Of a DNA stretch of 64,000 nt, positions 36,901-45,129 are shown piece after piece. The stretch comes from Niastella sp. (GTDB lineage: Bacteria; Bacteroidota; Bacteroidia; Chitinophagales; Chitinophagaceae), in assembly GCA_017744515.1 (NCBI GenBank), contig JAGIBF010000013.1, forward strand, positions 1-64,000, given 5' to 3'. The notes under the pieces are model-generated. The model was given only the letters and a program-made list of their open reading frames with translations, did not search any database and was not told where the DNA came from. A program made the translations under genes and the position numbers. The first letter of the stretch is position 1, and the number at the start of each line of letters is the position of its first letter.

Positions 36901-36996
36901 GTTGATGTTGATCGTCCTGAATAAATAGGGCGCCTGCCGGGCTGCAGCGTGCATGTGAAGGAGCAGTATACACCATATTGTGAGCTGTGTGCGCAT
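33919..36996 (-). CDS. Sensor histidine kinase with two-component propeller (NarX/HisKA_3 type)
   Basis: 1025 residues from ATG 36996, which opens a signal peptide (MRTQLTIWCILLLHMHAAARQ); the open frame continues upstream but without a signal. Residues about 25-640 form two seven-bladed regulator propellers, with repeated WIGT and GLYxxN motifs. A Y_Y_Y domain follows (YYYQLYPYDKNWIEAGNR), one transmembrane helix (WWFVVLLVLALATLLYLLY), then HisKA_3 with the phosphorylated His837 in DLHDDIGSTL and an HATPase with EVINNIYKHA and DDGQGFD. It lacks the fused receiver and AraC domains of the hybrid type, so it needs a separate regulator, most likely the NarL-type one at 32491. Confidence 0.93.
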   Translation of the reverse strand: MRTQLTIWCILLLHMHAAARQAPYLFRTININHGLSQNSVIDIATDEKGFLWFATQDGLNRFDGKEFAVFGRNFDDITTSAYSHLGKIIPGNNHDLWLITSGGKLEIFNLLNDSFTHYKKLSPNIPLPPVSCVYPEAQGALWIGTIKEGLYYHDTAAHKTMHYARSNNQLNSDSVQFLLRSRNKKYWVLTSNGINVITPGRTETTRFLYNTTAPYISCSVMDEDQAGNLWVGTYAKGVYLKKPQDTTFTPFTGFNPQQLLPSDLVVQTIKTDHEGQIWIGTFGRGLYIINMKEATVHHIMPEEGNAASISYVDILCIQRDKLGGIWIGTDGGGACLYDKRLNMFSMFTKSTVQKKIPIEQVRSITTDHKGGIWIGTSNSGLSYVNDRNNRKIESVDLTSISAPNNRRRIVSLRTDGEDTWIGTQDNGLLIMNSHTKTIKAIFSPQGKKQRYLPDHTIWTMLPVNSQQAWLGTRNAGLCLLDKQQGLLKYFNKERSHPGGIIDNNVRTITAINDTLLCLGFETKGIQFFNTRTEEFTFLSHPKPLQQLREKEYTLKCTSFQPPYLWIGTLGNGIIIFDTATGKIFPIKDTNGLPNNTIYSIIPDKQGAIWMSSNKGIIRFTPPADLQNTNRTHFSEFTAEDGLQGNEFNTGAWYADADGTLYFGGSSGMNWFDPMKYSGAHPAAPVVITGISINNEPLKSDTATTYKQSLQLAWHQNSLSFTFAALDFVAPRKIKYYYQLYPYDKNWIEAGNRNYAAYTNIPPGTYTFRVKEWEQAKGASVQDGLLTIVITPPFWKTWWFVVLLVLALATLLYLLYRYRINQLIALQKVRNRIATDLHDDIGSTLTNISILSELSRQKLGQQEEAGVFLNRITEEVTNSSQALDDIVWSINTNNDTLEQTVARMRRYAAEIFDGANIHYTLLLDEYFAQRKLNMEQRRDCFLLFKEVINNIYKHADAKNVLIRVWLESNQLYMIIEDDGQGFDTAQTTHRNGLKNMQQRVSKWGGKIEIVSRKGRGTSIQMSLPIL

Positions 36997-37047
36997 TGGT
37001 TGGTCAGGATCGTGGTGGTAAATTACTGAATTGCTATCTTGCACCGG

Positions 37048-38244
37048 ATGAAATTTTTTGCTCACCTCAATACGGCCGTGCAGATCCTGTCGCAATACCA
37101 GGGGCAACAGCCTTTCGGTATTTTCATCAAGGACTTTTTCCGGCAGGATAAGAAGTACGGCTCACGCGACCGTAAGGGCATCAGTCATCTGTGTTATTGT
37201 TATTTCAGGCTGGGTAAAGCGTTGCCGGATATGGCCGTGGCCGAAAGGGTGGTGACGGGGTTATTCCTGTGCTCTGCCGGCCCTAATGATATGCTGGGAC
37301 AGCTGAAGCCGGAATGGAATGAGCAGGCAGGATTGAGTATTGAAGAAAAATGCTCCGTGCTCTCCGGGTCTTCATCAGAGCAATATTCAATGCTCTCTGT
37401 TTTTCCATGGAAGGACGAGCTTAGTGCGGGGATCGACCATGCTGCTTTCAGTAATTCTTTTCTTGTACAACCGCTTTTGTTCCTGCGGGTAAGGCCGGGT
37501 AAATTATCGGTCGTGACCCGGAAGCTGGAAGGGGCAGGTATTTCTTTTACAGTGCCTGTTGCTGATAGTCTTGCCTTGCCCAATTCTTCGAAGGTAGACG
37601 AGGTGATCGTTTTGAATAAGGAGGCCGTGATACAGGATCTCAGCTCTCAGCGGGTCGGAGAGTTGCTGCGGATTGTTCCTGCTGCGGGTGTTGGGGCTGG
37701 CAAACAGCAGCCAAAGCTTACCGTATGGGATTGTTGTGCTGCCAGTGGTGGCAAATCTATCCTGGCCTGGGATGTTTTGGGAGGTATCGATCTTACAGTG
37801 TCTGATATACGTGAATCTATTATTGCTAATCTTAAAAAGCGTTTTGCGGAAGCTGGTATCAGCCCGTATCAATCTTTTGTGGCTGATCTGAGTAAACCGC
37901 GTGCTACGTTGCCGGCGCTTTCTCCTGATCTTATTGTTGCTGATGTTCCCTGCTCGGGCTCTGGCACCTGGAGCCGTACGCCGGAGCAATTGTTTTATTT
38001 TGATGAGGCTGCTATTCTACGTTATAGTGAGCTACAGAAAAAGATCGTGGGGCGTGTGCAGGAACAGCTGCGTGCAGGTGGTCATCTTTTGTATATAACG
38101 TGTTCTGTGTTCAGGGAAGAGAATGAAGGCGTGGTAGCATTTCTCCAGCAGCAGTATTCGCTGGAGGTAGTGAAAATGGAATTGTTGAAAGGATACGATC
38201 AACAGGCTGATACGATGTTTGCTGCGTTGCTGAAGAAGCACTGA
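37048..38244 (+). CDS. RsmB/Sun-type rRNA cytosine-C5 methyltransferase
   Basis: About 398 residues from ATG 37048 (a codon at 37039 is also in frame). The Rossmann methyltransferase core runs through WDCCAASGGKS (SAM-binding motif I), VADLSKPRATLP, VADVPCSGSGTWSRTPEQ with the PC catalytic-loop Cys, and ITCSVFREENEGVV with the second Cys of motif VI. The pair of cysteines is the mark of m5C methyltransferases. The N-terminal 150 residues stand where the NusB-like domain of RsmB would be, but are only weakly similar. It is divergent from the kinase with 51 bases between. Confidence 0.88.
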   Translation: MKFFAHLNTAVQILSQYQGQQPFGIFIKDFFRQDKKYGSRDRKGISHLCYCYFRLGKALPDMAVAERVVTGLFLCSAGPNDMLGQLKPEWNEQAGLSIEEKCSVLSGSSSEQYSMLSVFPWKDELSAGIDHAAFSNSFLVQPLLFLRVRPGKLSVVTRKLEGAGISFTVPVADSLALPNSSKVDEVIVLNKEAVIQDLSSQRVGELLRIVPAAGVGAGKQQPKLTVWDCCAASGGKSILAWDVLGGIDLTVSDIRESIIANLKKRFAEAGISPYQSFVADLSKPRATLPALSPDLIVADVPCSGSGTWSRTPEQLFYFDEAAILRYSELQKKIVGRVQEQLRAGGHLLYITCSVFREENEGVVAFLQQQYSLEVVKMELLKGYDQQADTMFAALLKKH

Positions 38245-38258
38245 TTGTTGGTGCGGCA

Positions 38259-38274
38259 TCCCGACGAGTCGGGA
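38259..38274. repeat. Short perfect hairpin between convergent genes
   Basis: tcccgac (38259-38265) and gtcggga (38268-38274) with a two-base spacer, followed by caagctc. It resembles the hairpins at 29231 and 54359 (tcccgc...gcggga plus caggct), so it may belong to the same REP-like family. No T-run on either side. Confidence 0.5.
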
Positions 38275-38296
38275 CAAGCTCTAACGGCGCCATGAG

Positions 38297-40273
38297 TTAC
38301 GGCATTCGCATGAGCTTTTGTTCGAAGAGGCGCTTATTACCATTATAGAGGGTGAGCCTGTAAACACCACTTTGCCAGGCATCTGTGTATACCTGCCAAT
38401 TGAAATATCCTGCCGGTTTGTTGATTATTCGTTTGTAGACTATGCTGCCTTGCATATTGGTTACCTGTATGCCCATGTTGTTGATGGCATCGGGTGTATT
38501 GATGACCAGGTTGAATTGCTGGTTGAAGAAGCTGGGTAATACGCGTATCGTGTTTACCGGGAAACATACGTCGGTAATGTTCTGTTGTATGGAGCCAATC
38601 TCAAATGTAGTATCGGCGCCAATTGCCTGTACGATCGTGTAGCTGGCAAGACCTGGTCCTGCGGTGGTCAATGTATCCTGCCATGTATAGCTATTGGAAC
38701 GGAAGGTGAATGAGCTGGAGGTCATTTGTTTAATGGCCGTGTAGGTTGTTTCACCGGGCAGTTTCCTGGCAATGGTGTAGGTGACGCTGGTATCGTCTTT
38801 ACTGTTCCATTGAAGATTAATGATGCATTTGTTGTAGGTGCTGCTTGTGGTGGCCTGTTGTTGTATCAGGGATACTACTGCTTTTTTGAAATCGGGCAGG
38901 CCATATCCGTAACGATCGTCGGGATTGTTGTATTTGTGTGCGCTCTTTTGTACGGCATCTATGATCTGCATGTTGCTGCGTTCCGGAAAGGCCTGCCATA
39001 AGCAAGCGATCAGGCCGGCTATGTTGGGGTTGGAGAAAGAAGTGCCATTGCCGGATGCAGGCGTGCCTGCGAGGCTGGCGAATACAGTGCCTTGTCCTAC
39101 CGATGCAATATTGGGTTTTAGTTTGCCGGCGCCGTTGGGCCCCCAGCTGCTGAATGCTGCTATGGCGCCGCTGTTAGTAGTAGCGGCTACTGCTACTACG
39201 CTATCGCCATCGGCAGGGCAGGAGACGAATTTGAGATCGTCATTTCTGCTGCCATTGTTACCTGCGCTGTTCATCACGATCATGCCTTTGCGTGCTGCAA
39301 AATCGGCTGCGCGGGTAATGATCGACGTATTGCCATCGCGTTGTGCATAGCTGTGATCGAAAGCATGATTATCGAAGTCAATGTATCCAAGAGAAGATGA
39401 GATCATATCTGCGCCTGCACTGTCGGCGAATTCTGCTGCTGCTGCCCAGTATTGTTCTTCTACGGGGTATTCACTGCTGGCATTTTCCGTGCGTAACAAC
39501 CAATAGCTGGCATGTGGCGCTGTGCCTACTATTTGTCCCGGCCTGTTGGAGGCCATGATGCTAAAGCAATACAGGCCGTGCGTATCGTCTTCTGTAACGC
39601 TGCTCTCGTTATTCACATAATCCCAGGTGCCAAGGATGCGGTTTTGTAATCGCACGCTATCCAGTGCGGGGTTGGTATTGTATGACCGGAACCCTGCATC
39701 GAGGACAGCGATGGTGATGCCGCGACCTGTGAAGCCAAGGTTGTGCAGGTATTCACCCCGGTGTATATGTACCTGGTTATAGTTGCTGCCATATTGCAAG
39801 GCAACGATGCCTGCGGTCCTGGCGGCTTGTTGTATAGCTGCCGGTTCTAATGGTGTTACTGTTTCGGTGAACCTGGCTGCTTTGTCTTTTTGTTCTGTTG
39901 CTTCTGTACGTAATCCAATGGGGGCTGCTGTTTTTACAAAGGGATAGTTCCTGATGGCTGCCAATGCGTTGGCGTCGGTTGTCTGGATCAATACCTGGTT
40001 GAGCCATTTGGAGGTATTGAGTATCGTTACATTCGGTATTTTTCTCAGACTATCAAGCCAGGCTGCTGAAACCGGCAGGTCAGTAGAGTCGATGGCAATG
40101 TGTTGCCGCGTTCTGCGCTCTATGGCTTTGGATGAAAGATAGGTGGCTGGATTGGCCAGTGTATGGGTAGTTCCTTTCTTATCTGTAAGTTGTACAATGT
40201 GGCGGCTATACTGCGCCTGTGCGGTAATTGTTATTGTTATAATAAGGGCTGTGAGCGTAAGGATTTTCTTCAT
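38297..40273 (-). CDS. Secreted S8-family serine peptidase with T9SS-like tail
   Basis: 658 residues. Signal peptide 1-20 (MKKILTLTALIITITITAQA), a prodomain to about 170, then the subtilase domain with the triad Asp192 (AVLDAGF), His232 (DDTHGLYCFS) and Ser412 (GNGTSFSNPN). Oxyanion Asn is in NSAGNNGS. The last 90 residues (VLPSFFNQQFNLVIN ... SGVYRLTLYNGNKRLFEQKL) resemble a type A T9SS sorting domain, so the enzyme is probably exported to the surface. Ends 53 bases from the methyltransferase stop. Confidence 0.92.
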   Translation of the reverse strand: MKKILTLTALIITITITAQAQYSRHIVQLTDKKGTTHTLANPATYLSSKAIERRTRQHIAIDSTDLPVSAAWLDSLRKIPNVTILNTSKWLNQVLIQTTDANALAAIRNYPFVKTAAPIGLRTEATEQKDKAARFTETVTPLEPAAIQQAARTAGIVALQYGSNYNQVHIHRGEYLHNLGFTGRGITIAVLDAGFRSYNTNPALDSVRLQNRILGTWDYVNNESSVTEDDTHGLYCFSIMASNRPGQIVGTAPHASYWLLRTENASSEYPVEEQYWAAAAEFADSAGADMISSSLGYIDFDNHAFDHSYAQRDGNTSIITRAADFAARKGMIVMNSAGNNGSRNDDLKFVSCPADGDSVVAVAATTNSGAIAAFSSWGPNGAGKLKPNIASVGQGTVFASLAGTPASGNGTSFSNPNIAGLIACLWQAFPERSNMQIIDAVQKSAHKYNNPDDRYGYGLPDFKKAVVSLIQQQATTSSTYNKCIINLQWNSKDDTSVTYTIARKLPGETTYTAIKQMTSSSFTFRSNSYTWQDTLTTAGPGLASYTIVQAIGADTTFEIGSIQQNITDVCFPVNTIRVLPSFFNQQFNLVINTPDAINNMGIQVTNMQGSIVYKRIINKPAGYFNWQVYTDAWQSGVYRLTLYNGNKRLFEQKLMRMP

Positions 40274-40317
40274 GCTGTTGCGTTTTTTTGAAATCCCTGC
40301 CGTGTTTGTATACTGGC

Positions 40318-41091
40318 TTAGTTATGGTCCAGTATCGACAGCCTGATGCCAAAGCCGATCTTTTTGCCTTGTGGGTCTGTTGCGGGCGGCTGGTACTCCC
40401 AAATTATGGCATCTTTATAAATAAGGCCGATGTCTTTGGCATATTTCTCTATCCACACAGTTTTTTGTCCTACGCGGTTGGGTTCTATAACCGGCACGTT
40501 GGAGGAGTCGTTGATCTGTGTGATGGTGATGGTATTGTCGTAGTTCTTGCCATTCAGTTCTGTGCTCATGCCTGTTTCGTCGATGGTGTAATCCCAAAAT
40601 TGTATGCTCACGGCGGCGCTGAATTCGTACTGGCTGTAGGGTTGATCAGGGAGGAACCCATTTCCGGACCAGTTATGTCCTTCTTTGATCGGCCCCTGCA
40701 TTTTTATAAAGCGCAGGTTGTTTTCGTATAGTTCGAGGGTGTTGTCGCCGGGAGTCACTTCGTAGGCTATGTTTTCTTTCCAGTCGCGTTCGTTGGTACT
40801 GTTCAGGGGGCGCAGGTAGCGCTGTATACGCCAGGTTGGCCTGCCCAGCAGATCGGTGGTCGTGGCTTGTACAATGTCTTTTGCCTGGTAGGAAACGATG
40901 TCCTCATCCTGGCCAAAGTTGACGAACCGGGTGGAGTCTAACCGGTATATGATGTATTTGCCTATTTGCAGGGGGTAATAATCGGCGGGTTTATCGTATT
41001 GTGTATCATCGGTTTGCTTATCGCAACTGCTGATCATGAACAGTAGCGCAAGGATTGAACTCCATCTTATCAGGGTAAAGCTCTTTTTCAT
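40318..41091 (-). CDS. Lipoprotein of unknown function
   Basis: 257 residues. The signal peptide ends at the lipobox ISSC (Cys near 23) followed by Asp, a signal common in surface lipoproteins of Bacteroidota. The mature part begins with YYPLQIGKYIIYRLDSTRF, a phrase seen in many Bacteroidota secreted proteins of unknown role, and continues as a predicted beta-rich domain. It lies between mnmA and the subtilase on the same strand, 94 bases from mnmA, and could be co-transcribed with either. Confidence 0.75.
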   Translation of the reverse strand: MKKSFTLIRWSSILALLFMISSCDKQTDDTQYDKPADYYPLQIGKYIIYRLDSTRFVNFGQDEDIVSYQAKDIVQATTTDLLGRPTWRIQRYLRPLNSTNERDWKENIAYEVTPGDNTLELYENNLRFIKMQGPIKEGHNWSGNGFLPDQPYSQYEFSAAVSIQFWDYTIDETGMSTELNGKNYDNTITITQINDSSNVPVIEPNRVGQKTVWIEKYAKDIGLIYKDAIIWEYQPPATDPQGKKIGFGIRLSILDHN

Positions 41092-41185
41092 GTTAAACCG
41101 GTTGATTCTATGGATATTGTTAACGTTGCACGTGGCTTTTTATTGCCTGAAAATCAAGTGTGAAAGGGCTTTCCCGGGCGGGTGC

Positions 41186-42280
41186 TTATCCGCGTTGGAT
41201 AATGCCTCCGCCAATTACATCGTTTCCTTCGTAGAATACGGCGCTTTGACCGGGTGCTACTCCTTTGGCATCTTCATAAAACCGTACCATTACGCCTTTA
41301 TCGTGGGTATAGAGGTTGGACAGGGTGCCTTTGTCTTTGTACCTGATCTTCGTAAGGGCTTCCATGCCGTCTGTGACACCGTCGTATTTCAGCCAGTTGA
41401 TCTTGCTTACCAGCATGTCGTGGCGGTTCAGGTCTTCTTCATCGCCCAGCATAACGGTATTGGTTTCGGGAATAATGTTGGTTACATACACCGGCTTGCC
41501 GAATGCGATGTCCAATCCCTTGCGCTGGCCGATCGTATAGAATGGGTATCCTTTGTGCTTTCCTAATACTTTTCCGTCCTTATCTACGAAATTGCCGCCT
41601 GCTACTTGTTGTTCCAGCCCACCTACCCGGCGTTTCAGGAAGCCACGGTAGTCGTTGTCGGGCACGAAGCAGATCTCATAGCTTTCGCTCTTTTTGGCCA
41701 GTTCGGGATAGCCATAATCGAGCGCCATTTGCCGTATTTCGGGCTTGCGGTACCCACCAAGGGGGAGCAGTGTACGGGCCAGCAGGTCCTGTTGCAGGCC
41801 CCACAGTACATAGCTTTGGTCTTTTTGCTCATCAACGCCTTTGCTGATGTAGTAGCGGCCATTCGTATGCTGGTGGATATGGCCATAGTGACCAGTTGCA
41901 ATGAATTCGCAATCAAGTGCATCGGCACGTTTTAACAGTGCGCGCCACTTGATATGGGTATTGCACATAACGCAGGGGTTGGGGGTGCGGCCTGCGAGGT
42001 ATTCGTCTACAAAGTTGTCGATCACAAAGCCACCAAACTCGTCACGGATGTCCAATATGTAATGGGGAAACCCGTGTTGTACGGCGGCCATCCGGGCGTC
42101 GTTGAATGAGTCTACATTACAGCAGCCTGTTTCTTTTTTGCTGCCTCCGCTGGCGGCATAATCCCAGGTTTTCATGGTAATGCCCACCACTTCATAGCCC
42201 TGGTCGTTCAGCATAAGCGCAACTACGGTACTATCGATACCGCCGCTCATGGCTACCAGCACTTTTCCTTTTCGACTCAT
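41186..42280 (-). CDS. mnmA: tRNA 2-thiouridylase MnmA
   Basis: 364 residues. The PP-loop motif SGGIDS is at 12-17 and binds ATP. The active cysteines are Cys103 in NPCVMC and the one in EICFVPDNDYRGFL near 204, which form the persulfide/disulfide pair. The C-terminal domain (GVAPGQSAVFYEGNDVIGGG) is intact. It thiolates U34 of Lys, Glu and Gln tRNAs using sulfur from a cysteine desulfurase. Divergent from ssb. Confidence 0.98.
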   Translation of the reverse strand: MSRKGKVLVAMSGGIDSTVVALMLNDQGYEVVGITMKTWDYAASGGSKKETGCCNVDSFNDARMAAVQHGFPHYILDIRDEFGGFVIDNFVDEYLAGRTPNPCVMCNTHIKWRALLKRADALDCEFIATGHYGHIHQHTNGRYYISKGVDEQKDQSYVLWGLQQDLLARTLLPLGGYRKPEIRQMALDYGYPELAKKSESYEICFVPDNDYRGFLKRRVGGLEQQVAGGNFVDKDGKVLGKHKGYPFYTIGQRKGLDIAFGKPVYVTNIIPETNTVMLGDEEDLNRHDMLVSKINWLKYDGVTDGMEALTKIRYKDKGTLSNLYTHDKGVMVRFYEDAKGVAPGQSAVFYEGNDVIGGGIIQRG

Positions 42281-42312
42281 TTCTTCTTTGTTTTTGTATG
42301 GAGAATAACATG

Positions 42313-42320
42313 CAAATATA
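42313..42320 (-). promoter_or_regulatory. Candidate -7 box of mnmA
   Basis: TATATTTG on the minus strand, 33 bases before the start codon, fits TAnnTTTG exactly. No TTG at the usual distance upstream; the region there is G-rich on the plus strand. Confidence 0.5.
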
Positions 42321-42346
42321 CAAACTGTTCGGGGGATGGTGGTTTC

Positions 42347-42370
42347 GGGTTACGGGTTTGGGGTTTCGGG
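42347..42370 (+). other. Four G-tracts, possible G-quadruplex
   Basis: G-tracts at 42347-42349, 42354-42356, 42360-42363 and 42368-42370, with loops of 4, 3 and 4 bases. This satisfies the usual G3N1-7 rule. It lies in the divergent region between mnmA and ssb, just upstream of the mnmA -7 box, and continues as G/T-rich repeats (ggtttc, ggttac) to about 42415. Confidence 0.5.
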
Positions 42371-42578
42371 TTGCCGGTTTACCTGTTACAGGTTTCAGGG
42401 TTACTGGTTGCTGGGTGTTTGGATGAATACCTTGTAGAGGTATAACAAATTAATAATCAATCTGGAATGGCCTGCCAACATGTTATTAACACCGTAAATA
42501 TCTATTTGGGTTACCGTTGTGGGATGGTGTAAATTGCCCGTTGAAACAATATTAGTACGAAGCTAAATTTTATTAAGT

Positions 42579-43022
42579 ATGATCAAGTTAACAGCAATCG
42601 GTAACCTGGGTAAGGATTGTGTGACGAACACAGTCAATGGCAAGAATGTGATCAACTTCAACGTAGCGCATACCGAGAAGTTCCGTGATGCCCAGGGCAA
42701 CCAGAAGGATAAAACTATTTGGGTGGAGTGTGCTTACTGGACCGACAGGACCGGTATTGCGCCTTACCTGCGCAAGGGTACCCAGGTGTATGTAGAGGGT
42801 ACGCCTGATATCAGGACTTATTCAAAGAATGACGGCACTACCGGTGTTTCTTTGACGCTGCGTGTACAGAGTGTGCAATTGCTTGGCAGCCGTGGTGAAG
42901 GTGGTGATCAGGGTGGTGGTTACAGTAGCGGCAACAGCTATGCTGCTCCTGCCAATAATGCTGTTCCTGCTGCTTCAGGCGGCGGTAATTACAGCGAGCC
43001 GATGGATGATCTTCCGTTCTAA
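42579..43022 (+). CDS. ssb: Single-stranded DNA-binding protein
   Basis: 147 residues. The OB-fold domain (1-105) begins MIKLTAIGNLGKDC and has the WVECAYW and KGTQVYVEGTPDIRTY strings. A Gly/Ser/Ala-rich linker is followed by the acidic tip MDDLPF, which docks partner proteins such as RecO, PriA and exonuclease I. Full length, with a terminator 37 bases downstream. Confidence 0.97.
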   Translation: MIKLTAIGNLGKDCVTNTVNGKNVINFNVAHTEKFRDAQGNQKDKTIWVECAYWTDRTGIAPYLRKGTQVYVEGTPDIRTYSKNDGTTGVSLTLRVQSVQLLGSRGEGGDQGGGYSSGNSYAAPANNAVPAASGGGNYSEPMDDLPF

Positions 43023-43058
43023 GTGTTTACTAACCCACTGTTTTATAGTTTAAGTAGG

Positions 43059-43087
43059 TGCCCTCGCTTTTGCGGGGGCATTTTTTA
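43059..43087 (+). terminator. ssb terminator
   Basis: tgccctcgc (43059-43067) with gcgggggca (43072-43080), TTTT loop, followed by TTTTTT. Confidence 0.9.
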
Positions 43088-43226
43088 TGGTTTTGGTGGT
43101 GGGCTGTTGCTCAGTTATGGGCCAAAACGACACGATTTTGCCTTGTTTTGACACGAATATCGGTTTGGGCAAAAGGGCTGAAATATCTAGTTTATTTTAG
43201 CGTTTTATTTATCTATAACCCTCTTT

Positions 43227-44084
43227 ATGAAGTTGTTAAAAATTCTCTCTGGAAGCCTTATATTATATTTTCTGTTTTTTGCTACCAGTACGCAGGTTTC
43301 GTCTTGTGTTAAAGAAAAGACGATTTATGATACTGTAACTATCCGGGATACTACCATCATCCGGGATACTGTCGATTGTGATTGTTATGACCTAAAGGAT
43401 GGGCTGGTAGCCTGGTATAATTTTAACGGAGGTACGCTTAATGATAGCAGCGGGTATAATAATCACATAGTATTTAATAATGCGGTTAAGACAACGGATC
43501 GTTTTGGCAGGGCTAATGGGGCTTACTTATTTAACGGTACCAATAGTTACATGCGTGTAGCTAATAGCGCAAGCATTAATCCTACCAGCGCTATTACGCT
43601 GGCGGCGATCGTTAAAGTAAATGGTTTTTATAGTGGTCTTTGCAAAGGGAATATGCTCATTAGTAAAACAATCGATAAAGATTATGGTGACGGGTTTTAT
43701 TCATTGCGCTTTGTAAACCATCCTACGGATTGTAATGCTCCTCTCGACGAGCAGCATCACTATTTTAGCGGTACCTATGGAAATTTTTATTCAGGCGGCG
43801 AGAATGATGCACCTGCAGATACTGCTTACGTAAAGAAAAGTACATGGTATCATGTTGTATACACCTACGAAAATGGTGTTGGGAAGTTATACATCAATGG
43901 TGAATTAAAACGTGTGCATAATGACCCTGCAGTATTTACTCCCAACACTGCTGAGCTGTATTTGGGAAGAATGGTGAGCACGCAATACCCTTACTTCTTT
44001 AATGGCGTAATGGATGATGTCCGTATTTACAACAGGGCTTTGTGTTTGGGTGAAGTGAAGCAGTTGAATCGCGTAAAGGATTAA
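43227..44084 (+). CDS. LamG-domain lipoprotein
   Basis: 285 residues. The signal is a hydrophobic stretch to about residue 25, with SSC as the likely lipobox. Residues 30-50 hold a repeat of TIRDTTIIRDTV type, a spacer seen in Bacteroidota lipoproteins. From about 60 the concanavalin-like LamG domain follows: LVAWYNFNGGTLNDSSG, ITLAAIVKVNGF, WYHVVYTYENGVGKLYINGEL and GVMDDVRIYNRAL. It should bind a glycan or protein outside the cell. The domain is often found in adhesins and glycanases; no catalytic motif is present here. Confidence 0.88.
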   Translation: MKLLKILSGSLILYFLFFATSTQVSSCVKEKTIYDTVTIRDTTIIRDTVDCDCYDLKDGLVAWYNFNGGTLNDSSGYNNHIVFNNAVKTTDRFGRANGAYLFNGTNSYMRVANSASINPTSAITLAAIVKVNGFYSGLCKGNMLISKTIDKDYGDGFYSLRFVNHPTDCNAPLDEQHHYFSGTYGNFYSGGENDAPADTAYVKKSTWYHVVYTYENGVGKLYINGELKRVHNDPAVFTPNTAELYLGRMVSTQYPYFFNGVMDDVRIYNRALCLGEVKQLNRVKD

Positions 44085-44104
44085 TGTGTTTTTTTAAGTG
44101 TATA

Positions 44105-44137
44105 AGCCTCTGCAAAAGCAGGGGCTTTTTTCTTTTT
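44105..44137 (+). terminator. Terminator of the LamG gene
   Basis: agcctctgc (44105-44113) with gcaggggct (44118-44126), AAAA loop, then a T-rich tract. Confidence 0.88.
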
Positions 44138-44149
44138 AAGCAGAAACGG

Positions 44150-44157
44150 TAAATTTG
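44150..44157 (+). promoter_or_regulatory. Candidate -7 box of the hydrolase gene
   Basis: TAAATTTG fits TAnnTTTG, 14 bases before the ATG at 44172, predicting a very short leader. Confidence 0.4.
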
Positions 44158-44171
44158 AAGAATCCCTTATT

Positions 44172-44981
44172 ATGAATACCCGCACCAAAAAACTGTTGAT
44201 CTGGATGTTAATCGTTGTAGCTGCTTTTTATGTGCTCATTTGCTGCCTGGCTTATTTCTTACAGGAGAAACTGATCTTCTTTCCCGAGAAGCTTTCCGGG
44301 GATCACCGGTTTGAATTTAATCAACCTTTCCATGAATTGTCTTTTACTATGGAGGATGGGGCTGTATTGAATGGTGTACTGTTTAAGGCTGATCGTTCGC
44401 GTGGTCTTATTTTCTATTTGCATGGTAATGGAGGGTCTGTGGCTGGCTGGGGTGAAGTGGCAAAGTTTTATACGGATGCAGGGTATGATCTTTTTATTCC
44501 CGACTATCGCGGGTATGGTAAAAGTGAAGGGAAGATCGGGAGTCAGCAACAATTTTATGATGATATGCAAGCTGTTTACGATAGCTTAAAGGCCAGCTAC
44601 CGGGAGGATTCGATTATTATTCTCGGCTATTCCATCGGTACTGGTACTGCTTCCTGGCTTGCTTCGCGGAATGATGCACGCTTATTGATCCTGCAAGCGC
44701 CGTATTATAGTCTCACTGATATGATGAAGCATAATTATCGCATCCTGCCCACCCTTCTGCTTAAATATAAGTTTGCTACTAATCAATTCCTGCCTCAATG
44801 TAAAATGCCTGTTGTGATTTTTCATGGCGATGCCGATGACGTAATCTATTATGGATCGTCTGTCAAATTGAGCAAGTTGTTTAAAGTGCAGGACCAACTG
44901 GTGACATTAAAGGGTGCTGGTCACAATGGTATGAGTGATTTGCCTGGTTACCGGGAGGCTTTTAAAGCTATTGTGAAATAG
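44172..44981 (+). CDS. Alpha/beta hydrolase, membrane-anchored (Bem46-like)
   Basis: 269 residues. Residues 9-29 form a membrane anchor or signal helix. The alpha/beta hydrolase core has the oxyanion-side HGNGGSVAGW (84-93), PDYRGYGKSEG, the nucleophile elbow GYSIGTG (Ser154), the acid in HGDADDV (Asp222) and the His in GAGHNGM (His251). The arrangement is that of the Bem46/YfhR group, whose physiological substrate is unknown. Its own terminator-bounded gene. Confidence 0.9.
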   Translation: MNTRTKKLLIWMLIVVAAFYVLICCLAYFLQEKLIFFPEKLSGDHRFEFNQPFHELSFTMEDGAVLNGVLFKADRSRGLIFYLHGNGGSVAGWGEVAKFYTDAGYDLFIPDYRGYGKSEGKIGSQQQFYDDMQAVYDSLKASYREDSIIILGYSIGTGTASWLASRNDARLLILQAPYYSLTDMMKHNYRILPTLLLKYKFATNQFLPQCKMPVVIFHGDADDVIYYGSSVKLSKLFKVQDQLVTLKGAGHNGMSDLPGYREAFKAIVK

Positions 44982-45129
44982 GTATTGCTTATCCATTCTC
45001 GTTGCGACCGGTGTTTCAACTCATGCGGCTATTTTATCAGTTCACTACTTTTATTGTTATCGTTCGGCGGTAAACGATGGTACTTTGTTGTGTTAATTCA
45101 GTTTCATCATTGTATCAAATATTATAGCC

